Below are positions 52,767-60,258 of a stretch of 64,000 nucleotides of DNA, piece by piece. This DNA comes from Bedellia somnulentella. Its lineage: Eukaryota > Arthropoda > Insecta > Lepidoptera > Bedelliidae. The notes under the pieces were generated by a model. The model had not been told where the DNA came from. It did not search any database and saw nothing but the letters and a program-made list of their open reading frames with translations. The first letter of the stretch is position 1. Each line of letters starts with the position of its first letter. A program made the translations under genes and the position numbers. The stretch covers positions 6,758,001-6,822,000 of the forward strand of contig OY755198.1 of the NCBI GenBank assembly GCA_963576735.1, given 5' to 3'.

Positions 52767-53129
52767 ATGAATATCGATAAATTTGGTCATCACGTTCATA
52801 AAAGATTTCGTGCAATGGACCCTCTTGAATTTACTCTTTTAAACAAAGTTTTGCTTCAAAATGAATCTGGTGATTATGATTTGAGACAAAGTAGATTGAA
52901 AGGATTACAATTAGCAGTTGCTGCAGATGAAGCTGTTAATAAAGAATATGTTGACCAAAACAATCAAGTATTTTGCAAAAAGCAGGATTGTCTAGCGGAA
53001 ATTAAAAGTATAAAGGCGCAACTACAACTGTTACAGAAACAGTTAATTGAAAAGTGTTCGAGTGTGGATGTCAGTAATATAATAAAAGATCACATCACAG
53101 AACTGAGAGATATAACAAAACCACTATGA
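52767..53129 (+). CDS. Small protein with a fibre-like repeat and C-terminal coiled coil
   Basis: 120 residues from the ATG at 52767. It begins MNIDKFGHHVHKRFRAMDPL. The centre, YDLRQSRLKGLQLAVAADEA with VNKEYVD, resembles the short beta-repeats of phage and virus tail-fibre proteins, where AVNKEYVD-like motifs recur. Residues about 78-110 are predicted coiled coil (EIKSIKAQLQLLQKQLIEK). I infer a trimeric fibre or spike base, with low certainty. Its last four bases overlap the start of the integrase gene (ATGA). Confidence 0.6.
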   Translation: MNIDKFGHHVHKRFRAMDPLEFTLLNKVLLQNESGDYDLRQSRLKGLQLAVAADEAVNKEYVDQNNQVFCKKQDCLAEIKSIKAQLQLLQKQLIEKCSSVDVSNIIKDHITELRDITKPL

Positions 53130-54298
53130 GCAAACATGATGTTGTTGCTGAAATCCATAAAGGAGCTAGAAAAAATTTTCCTCGTCGATCAGTTATTATA
53201 AAGGGAATTGATGACTTATGGCAATCCGACTTGATAGATATACAAAAATATCAGAAAGTGAACAAAGGCTATAAGTTTATTTTAGTTGTAATTGATACTT
53301 TTTCAAAATATGCATGGTTAGCTCCACTGAAGACAAAAACAAAAACTGAAGTGTCCCTGGCCTTTGAAAAGATTTTGGAAATAGGTCGTAGACCTAAAAA
53401 TTTACAAACTGATATGGGCACTGAATTTTATAATGATAATTTTCAAAAACTTATGAAAAAATACAAAATAAATCACTATTCAACATATTCAACCAAAAAA
53501 GCTTCAATTGTTGAAAGACTTATAAGAACTTTAAAAGGAAAACTATTCAAACAATTTAGTTTGGCTGGAAACTACAAGTGGGTTGGATTACCGTTGTCTG
53601 ACGTGGTTAATACATATAATAATACAGTACACCGCACCACTAAATTTAATCCATCTGCAATCAACCCATCAAATGAATCAATAGTTGCTAACAATATAAA
53701 AAAAAGTCAAAACTTTTCAATATCTAAGAAAATTAAGTTTCGTGTAGGTGACGTTGTTCGGATCAGCAAGTACAAAGGGGAGTTCAAGAAAGGATATACA
53801 CCAAATTGGTCAACTGAGTTGTTTACAGTTATTAAAGTAAACAAAAGTGTGCCTATCACTTACCACATTCAAGACCAACATCGTATGCCAATCAAAGGTT
53901 GTTTTTATGAACAAGAACTTCAAAAAACTAAGTGTCCACAAATTTATTTAGTTGAAAAGGTTATTAAAAAGCGTGGCAATAAATTATTTGTTAAATGGCT
54001 TGGTCTTAGTCAAAAAGAAAACAGTTGGATTGATAAAACTAATATTGTCACAAATAGAGCATTCAAACCGATAACCGATAATCGATTATTTATCGATTAT
54101 CGTATCCATTTTCTCATCGATAATTATCGAAGAAATCCGATAAAATTACCGATAAACGATAAAATTGGTATTTTTATTTATAATCGATATATGTATCAAT
54201 TCACCCCATTCCTACTGACTCTATCGATCGTTCATTCGATTCATTCATTCATCAGCTGGATTTTGTGTGTGTTTGTTTTGTGGTGTATAAAATTCTGA
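53126..54298 (+). CDS. Retroviral-type (Polinton) integrase with chromodomain
   Basis: The rve core has the DDE triad: D35 in LWQSDLIDIQ, D96 in LQTDMGTEFYND and E130 in KASIVERLIRTLK. A chromodomain-like segment follows at residues about 273-305 (IYLVEKVIKKRGNKLFVKWL). The usual N-terminal zinc-binding HHCC domain is absent: the protein starts close to the core. Residues from 310 onward (about 80) are not viral. They are read from a hAT element whose first base is 54055. The element's own frame would have stopped directly after the insertion point, so the core and chromodomain are undamaged. Confidence 0.88.
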   Translation: MSKHDVVAEIHKGARKNFPRRSVIIKGIDDLWQSDLIDIQKYQKVNKGYKFILVVIDTFSKYAWLAPLKTKTKTEVSLAFEKILEIGRRPKNLQTDMGTEFYNDNFQKLMKKYKINHYSTYSTKKASIVERLIRTLKGKLFKQFSLAGNYKWVGLPLSDVVNTYNNTVHRTTKFNPSAINPSNESIVANNIKKSQNFSISKKIKFRVGDVVRISKYKGEFKKGYTPNWSTELFTVIKVNKSVPITYHIQDQHRMPIKGCFYEQELQKTKCPQIYLVEKVIKKRGNKLFVKWLGLSQKENSWIDKTNIVTNRAFKPITDNRLFIDYRIHFLIDNYRRNPIKLPINDKIGIFIYNRYMYQFTPFLLTLSIVHSIHSFISWILCVFVLWCIKF

Positions 54299-55184
54299 TT
54301 TAAGCTGAGGATTTGAATTATTGTATTTTGTTATATTTCTTTGCTTATAATAATCATATAATACTTAGTTAGTTAGTCGTTAATACCTTTAATAAAATAG
54401 GTACTTCAAAATGTTATTGTTCTACTTTTATTATTATTGGCTTTATGCCCCTGGAATCTAAGTCTTTTAGGGGATATCATTATTGATAACGAATTACTCG
54501 TTTCAGTCATAATTTATAGTTCATTTCACTTAACAGTCTTCATTTCTTATCTATATATTAGAAGATATTTACAAAATTAGGTTTCATTTTACCTATCCTG
54601 ATTTTTGCCTTTTTTGTTCTAGATACACATACATCACACACACTGCTATTCGCCATGTCCAATAAAGACAAAATTAACTTTGTGAATGTATATAAAAAGA
54701 GCGCAGACAAATTCTAGTATAGTATGTAGGTATATTAGTTACTTAGTAGTTAGATAATAATGATGTACCTAAGTTATTAAGTTATTGTCTTTCACAAAGA
54801 AATATGACTACATACATATTGTTATTTTCTCTTTTAAAATGATTTTCTTTCTATGTACGTTGTACTGAACTGAACTGAACTAAACTAATGTTTCAATGTT
54901 TATCTTCATTTTAATTTTAATTGTTTAAAGATTGAGCTACATTAAAGCTAGAAAACATTAAGGCTGATTGTTGATTCTGTTTGAAGATTTAATAAAAAAA
55001 AAACATTTGAAATTGCTATATGGTTTCCTTTAGTTTAACATATTTAACCGGTCGGAGTTATATTTTAAATTTTAATAATATATATTTTTTTCCAAATATC
55101 GGTAATTATCGATAATTATCGAAAAAAAGAACAAAGAATATCGATTTATCGATTATCGAAAACTTTCGATAATTGCATGCTCTA
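54055..55184. mobile_element. Non-autonomous hAT element with 8-bp target duplication
   Basis: 1130 bp. The termini read TAGAGCATtCAA and, inverted, TAGAGCATgCAA. The flanks are a perfect 8-bp duplication, gtcacaaa, at 54047-54054 and 55185-55192. Both subterminal regions are full of ATCGATAA / CGATTATCG motifs (54068-54180 and 55098-55170), typical of hAT transposase-binding repeats. There is no transposase ORF. It inserted at the very end of the integrase gene, between integrase and the PLA2 gene. Confidence 0.9.
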
Positions 55185-55244
55185 GTCACAAAATAAAGCA
55201 TATAATAATAATTACACGACATTTTTTTCATTATCTACTTAGTT

Positions 55245-55973
55245 ATGAAAGGTAGCGGACTCATAAATACTTTGATCAATAATTTACCAATTGAATTACA
55301 TTTACCGGGCTACAACTACTGCGGCCCCGGCACTCGCTTGCAAGAACGATTGAAGAGAGGTGATAAAGGTATTAACCCTTTAGACAGCGCCTGCATGCAA
55401 CACGATATAGCTTATTCTAAAAATCCTAATTTGAAAGACCGTCATAAAGCTGACTTAGAGTTAAAAAATATGGCAAAACACCGATCCCAATCAAAAGATG
55501 CCAGTAGAGGTGAAAGGGTTGCTTCGTGGTTGGTTAACAAGGTTATGAAAGCAAAAATAAAAACGGGTGCCGGCATTAACTCATTTAAGACATCAATTGC
55601 AAAATTAAAATCAGTTATGAAAAAAAATAAGCCAAACAATAACAAAGAAGCCATACAGTTTGCATATTTAGCAGCAAAAAAAATATTTCATAATAAGAAA
55701 ACCATAAAACTTCCAAGAATTATTCCTATTCCAAAAAGAGGAGGTATACTTCCACTTATTCCTATCTTTGCTGGTCTATCCGCATTAGGCTCTTTAGCTG
55801 GAGGTGTTGGTGGAATAACCAAAGCAGTCAATGATTATAAATCAGCTCAAAAAAATCTTGCTGAATCAGAGCGGCATAACAAAATGATGGAATCTATTGC
55901 CTTAGGCAAGGGTTTATACATTAAACCATACAAGAAGGGGAAAGGTTTATGTGTACGTTTTTCAAAAAACTGA
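55245..55973 (+). CDS. Virion-type protein with parvovirus-like phospholipase A2 domain
   Basis: 242 residues. The N-terminal PLA2 domain has the calcium-binding loop YNYCGPGT (residues 23-30) and the catalytic pair in DSACMQHDIAY (H53, D54). A basic middle region follows, then a glycine/alanine-rich hydrophobic stretch at about 168-191 (LPLIPIFAGLSALGSLAGGV) and a basic C-terminus. In parvoviruses the domain breaches endosomal membrane during entry; here the same role is inferred only from the family. The N-terminus MKGSG fits an adenain-type cleavage pattern. The gene overlaps the protease gene by 25 bp. Confidence 0.85.
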   Translation: MKGSGLINTLINNLPIELHLPGYNYCGPGTRLQERLKRGDKGINPLDSACMQHDIAYSKNPNLKDRHKADLELKNMAKHRSQSKDASRGERVASWLVNKVMKAKIKTGAGINSFKTSIAKLKSVMKKNKPNNNKEAIQFAYLAAKKIFHNKKTIKLPRIIPIPKRGGILPLIPIFAGLSALGSLAGGVGGITKAVNDYKSAQKNLAESERHNKMMESIALGKGLYIKPYKKGKGLCVRFSKN

Positions 55974-56347
55974 TAACTAGGTTACCCAGACGAGCACTTA
56001 CTAATGTTGATATAGTAAATTATACTCACGATATACCATACTTTCGAGGGGTTTACATGCGAAACACTTTGCCGAATAAATCTAAAAACATTGAGTGTGC
56101 AATTTTAAATTTAGACAGTTCTGAGAATCCTGGAACTCATTGGGTAGCCTATAGCAAAATAAATAACTATTGTGAATACTTTGATAGCTATGGAGATTTA
56201 AAACCGCCAATCGAACTAATTAAATACCTAACAACAAAAACTGATATTTACTATAACTATATAAACTACCAAAAAAATCATCCGTTCAACTGTGGTCATT
56301 TATGTATAAAGTTTCTTAAAAACTTCTGGAAGAGTCATTTAAAATAA
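55949..56347 (+). CDS. Adenain-like cysteine protease
   Basis: 132 residues. The catalytic set can be placed as H64 (NPGTHWVAYSK), D79 (YFDSYGD), Q108 and C115 (NYQKNHPFNCGHLCIKFL), the order of the adenovirus protease family. It would cleave capsid and core precursors during maturation. It overlaps the PLA2 gene at its start and is followed 31 bp later by the penton-like gene. Short for the family but complete in motifs. Confidence 0.85.
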   Translation: MCTFFKKLITRLPRRALTNVDIVNYTHDIPYFRGVYMRNTLPNKSKNIECAILNLDSSENPGTHWVAYSKINNYCEYFDSYGDLKPPIELIKYLTTKTDIYYNYINYQKNHPFNCGHLCIKFLKNFWKSHLK

Positions 56348-56377
56348 GATTTACTACTTAATTTTCTCATTATTACA

Positions 56378-57049
56378 ATGTCTTTCACACTATCAGTAAC
56401 TGGCTGTAAATCAGCGTTGTCAACATATTATTCACCAGCATTTCAACTTGATGGTGAATATGAGTGTGGACTAATATTTTTGTCAACCTTTAACTCAATA
56501 CCGAATATAGACCACAACAATAACAAGTTTTTTTATGGTGATAACGGAGTTATAGAAATACCTGAGGGATCTTATGAGTTATCTGATATTAATGACTATT
56601 TAAAAAATATATTAAAAGATTGCACGTTTATGTTGATGTGTAATAATAATACTTTGAAAACAAAGATATTTTGTTCTAAAGATATTCATTTTGAGAAAGC
56701 AGGTTCAATCGGAAGAATATTGGGTTTTGCCAGTGAAACACTTAAAGCGAATATAATACATGAATCTCTCTTCCCAGTAAGCATTCTTCCTTCGACTATC
56801 GTTCGAATCGAATGTGATATCGTGAGCGGATCATATATAAATGGAAAACCTAGCCATATAATTTATGAATTTGCGCCAAATGTACCACCAGGATATCGGA
56901 TCATAGAAATACCAAAAAATTTAATATATTTTCCAGTAAATCAAAATACAGTAAGTGAAATTAATATAAGAATTTTGGATGAAAATAATAATTTGTTAAA
57001 TTTACGTAACGAAAATCTACACTTATATTTACATTTAAGACGAAAATGA
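56378..57049 (+). CDS. Penton-like (single jelly-roll) minor capsid protein
   Basis: 223 residues. It opens MSFTLSVTGCKSALSTYYSP, then alternates predicted beta strands (YECGLIFLSTFNSIPNI … FFYGDNGVIEIPEGSYEL). Size, beta content and position directly before the hexon-like gene match the minor capsid protein of Polintons and adintoviruses. No catalytic motif is expected. The assignment rests mainly on context and on resemblance I recall. The stop overlaps the start of the next ORF (ATGA). Confidence 0.7.
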   Translation: MSFTLSVTGCKSALSTYYSPAFQLDGEYECGLIFLSTFNSIPNIDHNNNKFFYGDNGVIEIPEGSYELSDINDYLKNILKDCTFMLMCNNNTLKTKIFCSKDIHFEKAGSIGRILGFASETLKANIIHESLFPVSILPSTIVRIECDIVSGSYINGKPSHIIYEFAPNVPPGYRIIEIPKNLIYFPVNQNTVSEINIRILDENNNLLNLRNENLHLYLHLRRK

Positions 57050-57192
57050 TAGATTTTATTAATAAAAGATTGGAAGCCCAAAGTAACAACGTCAGTATAA
57101 CACCTGAAGTGCAGCAGAAAATACCTATTAAAAGAAAAAGGCTTACGAAAAAAAACAAACAGTTTTTAAAATACCTGAAACTTATAAAATGA
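57046..57192 (+). CDS. Very small basic protein between penton- and hexon-like genes
   Basis: 48 residues. The ATG overlaps the stop of the upstream gene, and the stop overlaps the ATG of the downstream gene, each as ATGA. The C-terminal half is strongly basic (KRKRLTKKNKQFLKYLKLIK); the N-terminus is MIDFINKRLEAQ. Size and charge recall DNA-condensing core peptides or a nuclear localisation signal, but I recognise no family. The tight double overlap is the main evidence that it is translated. Confidence 0.6.
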   Translation: MIDFINKRLEAQSNNVSITPEVQQKIPIKRKRLTKKNKQFLKYLKLIK

Positions 57193-58403
57193 ATATTTTA
57201 AACATCATAGATTCTTTTACGCAAGATAATAGTATCGAAAGCTATCAAGTTCATTCGTATAAACCTTACATAAACAGTTTTAACAAAAATGATGAAATTC
57301 GAATTCCTATTAATCAACAAGACCTTTACGTATTGCCTTCAGCGAGTACAATATACATAGAAGGTTCAGTAGCAGTGCATCGACGAAATGGAGACATAAA
57401 AGAAAGAGTTAGTATTGTGGAGTTTGTGAATAATGCAATTTTGTATCTATTTCAAGATATTCGTTATGAATTAAACGGTGTAGAAATAGATAGAATAAAA
57501 AATGCTGGCATTACAACGACCATGAAATCTTTGATATCTATGAATGAAAACGAATCGAAAATGTCACGTTTGTGGGGGTGGGATACTAATGGAATAAAAA
57601 ATACAAAAGGTTTTTTTTCTGTTTGTATACCATTGAATAAAGTTCTTGGTTTTGCAGAGGATTACAATAAAATAATAATGAATTGTAAGCACGAGTTGGT
57701 ACTACTACGTAGCAATACAAACCTAAATGCAGTGAAATTAAGTACTAATGAAGTGTTAGATGATATTAACATAAATAAAATAGTGTGGAGAGTACCACAT
57801 ATAAAAGTCTCAGATCGGGAGAGAGTTAACATGCTTAGATACTTGGAAAAAGATAGAGCCATAAGTTTAGCATTTAGGAACTGGGATCTCTATGAATACC
57901 CTCTGTTGCCAAGAACAACCAAACATACCTGGTCAGTGAAAACTTCATCGCAATTAGAAAAACCTCGGTTCATAATCATAGGTTTGCAAACACAAAGAAA
58001 GAACATTGGAAGCGGGGATATGTCACAGTTTGATCATTGTCATTTACGTGACGTTAAAGTTTTTTTAAATTCAACATACTTTCCTTATGAAAGCCTCAAT
58101 ATTAACTTTGCAGATGATAAATACTTATTATTATACGAGTTGTATACAAAATTCCAACAGTCTTATTATGGACACTGCGCTGGACCGTTGTTGAGCTTAA
58201 AAGAATTTAAGGACTTATGTCCTTTGGTTGTCATCAATTGTAGCAGACAAAACGAAACCTTGAAAACAGGTCCCGTGGACGTCCGTATCGAGTTAGAAAG
58301 TGACTTAGAGATTCCTGATCAAACATCTGCTTACTGCCTCATACTAAACGATTGCATAGTGGAATATAAACCCCTTTCAAATATTGTGAAAAAAATAACA
58401 TGA
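57189..58403 (+). CDS. Hexon-like (double jelly-roll) major capsid protein
   Basis: 404 residues, the largest protein of the capsid group. It opens MNILNIIDSFTQDNSIESYQ, with beta-rich segments IRIPINQQDLYVLPSASTIY and LYLFQDIRYELNGVEIDRI, then GRLWGWDTNG-like and PLLPRTTKHTWSVKTSS segments. The YxINGxEID-like block and overall length fit major capsid proteins of insect adintovirus-like elements. The frame is intact. The 3' end overlaps the next gene by ATGA. Confidence 0.78.
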   Translation: MNILNIIDSFTQDNSIESYQVHSYKPYINSFNKNDEIRIPINQQDLYVLPSASTIYIEGSVAVHRRNGDIKERVSIVEFVNNAILYLFQDIRYELNGVEIDRIKNAGITTTMKSLISMNENESKMSRLWGWDTNGIKNTKGFFSVCIPLNKVLGFAEDYNKIIMNCKHELVLLRSNTNLNAVKLSTNEVLDDININKIVWRVPHIKVSDRERVNMLRYLEKDRAISLAFRNWDLYEYPLLPRTTKHTWSVKTSSQLEKPRFIIIGLQTQRKNIGSGDMSQFDHCHLRDVKVFLNSTYFPYESLNINFADDKYLLLYELYTKFQQSYYGHCAGPLLSLKEFKDLCPLVVINCSRQNETLKTGPVDVRIELESDLEIPDQTSAYCLILNDCIVEYKPLSNIVKKIT

Positions 58404-58903
58404 GTAATAATTTATTTTTCTGTGATTTGCAAGGGTTTCGTGACTGTAAAAATAGGTTTATTGTTAAAGAAGTGGCCTATGCTACAGCAGAATATACTCA
58501 GATTTATTTAGTGAAACCACCCTTTGCATTTTCAAAATTAACAGATAATGAGAAGAAACAAGTAAAGTGGTTAGAGAAAAATAGAGGAATTTACTGGCGA
58601 GAAGGATACATTGATTATTACGAATTTAGAAGAATAATAAAACCTATTTTAGAAAAAAATGATGTATTTGTTAAAGGGTCTGAAAAATGTAAATGGGTAA
58701 AAGAGTTATCCCCACATTGTAAAGTTGTAGATATTGGAGAAAGGGAATGTCCTAATCTGAAATCAATATTTGACAGTTATCAAGATTGTGAGAAAATTTG
58801 TTGTTTTAACCATCAAAAGTATTGTGCTTTGAAAACAGTGGTTTGTTTAAGGAAATGGTATTATGATAACATGAATGAAGAAAATGGTAGTATGTTCTTG
58901 TAA
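58400..58903 (+). CDS. Conserved element protein, possible degenerate exonuclease fold
   Basis: 167 residues. It starts NNLFFCDLQGFRDCKNRFIV and KEVAYATAEYTQIY, followed by QVKWLEKNRGIYWREGYID, and ends with KICCFNHQKYCALKTVVCLR. The CDLQGF start and the final H…CAL…L resemble the first and last blocks of DEDDh-type exonucleases, with most acidic residues missing. This would make it an inactive RNase H-fold relative; this is inference. I recall similar proteins in insect Polinton-like elements, without known function. Last plus-strand gene of the series. Confidence 0.6.
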   Translation: MSNNLFFCDLQGFRDCKNRFIVKEVAYATAEYTQIYLVKPPFAFSKLTDNEKKQVKWLEKNRGIYWREGYIDYYEFRRIIKPILEKNDVFVKGSEKCKWVKELSPHCKVVDIGERECPNLKSIFDSYQDCEKICCFNHQKYCALKTVVCLRKWYYDNMNEENGSMFL

Positions 58904-59214
58904 ATAAACATTTAAATAGATATAAGGTACTTTTTGGAAATAAAAAAATATTTTTTAAAGCAATAGTTTTATTTATTTAATTAATTATAGAATACCTTAA
59001 CAGATGCAGAGTATATAGTTTTTACTGCACAGTATACAATTATATTTACATTTAAAGAACAAAGAAATCTTAAATAACATAGTAAAAATTACCGAAAACT
59101 TATATTATCTAAATATAGAAATAATAAACTAAAGTCTAAATGTACAAACTTCTACATATTTAATTATAAAAAAGACAGACTTTAACAGGTATGTTTTCTA
59201 ATTGTAGAAGTTAC
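58904..59214. other. Convergent 3' region
   Basis: About 310 bp between the ends of the plus-strand and minus-strand genes. It is AT-rich with AATAAA-like signals on both strands (for example near 58940). No gene seen. Confidence 0.5.
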
Positions 59215-59692
59215 TTACACAGAATCATTACACATGGATTTGCAAATTTTTTTTACTAAATTTTCGGTTAAGTCTATAATTTCGTCTACTGGATCCATCA
59301 CTACATACTGGGCCTTAAGAACTACACGCTCGCTGTCACTTGTACCACGGTTTAAATCGATGACCTCTATTTTCACGAGTCGATGTCCTGCTCGCGGGCA
59401 TTTGCTTACAACGAACGAAGTTGAAGCATCATCATCATCCGCCCGACGTTTTTTTGATGTTCTTGGTGTGCTTTTCTTTTTCACAAGTAGATGATCTGAG
59501 CTTGGCACTCTCAGTTCTTCGACGTCACTATCAAACCAATTTTGACCACATTGCTGCGGTTCAAAAGGCTCAGTCAGGATCTGTAAGCAAAAATAATAAA
59601 TGAGTACTTAATTATTTTAAATTTTATTCATCAAGTCCACTTCTTGCTTTATGCTATGAATTAACGAATAGATATCTTACCGATAGAGACAT
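59215..59692 (-). CDS. Spliced small nuclear-type protein with SIM-like motifs
   Basis: Two exons: 59692-59681 (ATG TCT CTA TCG, donor GTAAGA) and 59580-59215, behind acceptor ttgcttacag, with a 100-bp intron. They join in phase to give 125 residues. The N-terminal part is acidic (NWFDSDVEELRVPSSD). A basic segment follows (KKKSTPRTSKKRRADDDDA), a likely nuclear localisation signal. Then come two hydrophobic-acidic blocks, KIEVIDLNRG and EIIDLTENL, that fit SUMO-interacting motifs. I do not recognise the family. Position and strand suggest an early regulatory gene. Confidence 0.6.
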
Positions 59693-60258
59693 TTTGTATA
59701 AAACGTGTATAAAACACCCGTTTATTCCGAGACTGGTAGGTATGACTCCTGTTGACAGAATGAAGAAGCTTTAATGCTTCCTCAAATAGCGTTAGTTAAA
59801 TATGCCATGTTGACAATTTATAGACCTCGTGTCGAGTGTCTTGTCTTGTTGTTTATATAGTGTTCTTTTCCACACTCATGCATTTGTTTGCGTTGCAGTT
59901 TTCTGGTAGAATACATTCGATTTTATTACAAAGAGTGCCGACAGTATAGACAAGTATAGACTTGTTTTTGCTGACGCAAACACAACCCCACATTAGTAAG
60001 CTACACGTGTTTGGTTGTTTTCCATCATACTATTTGATAGTGAATAATATACCTATTTATTTATAGCATTTTTATGAATTTAGAACCTATAGGTTAAAAA
60101 AAAACAACAATTCAAATACTCTACTATGATTTAATTTTGAAAAACATTTCATTAATTACATTCTTATATCTACTTACACTTACATAATCTTAATTACATG
60201 AAGGGTACTTAACTATACTATATTAAAACTACATATTAATATCAAAGTAATCAACAGA
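59693..60258. other. Upstream region of the spliced gene, 3' of the polymerase
   Basis: 566 bp without coding sequence. It must contain the promoter of the 59215-59692 gene and the 3' end of the polymerase transcript. No firm TATA box or binding site can be named. Confidence 0.5.
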
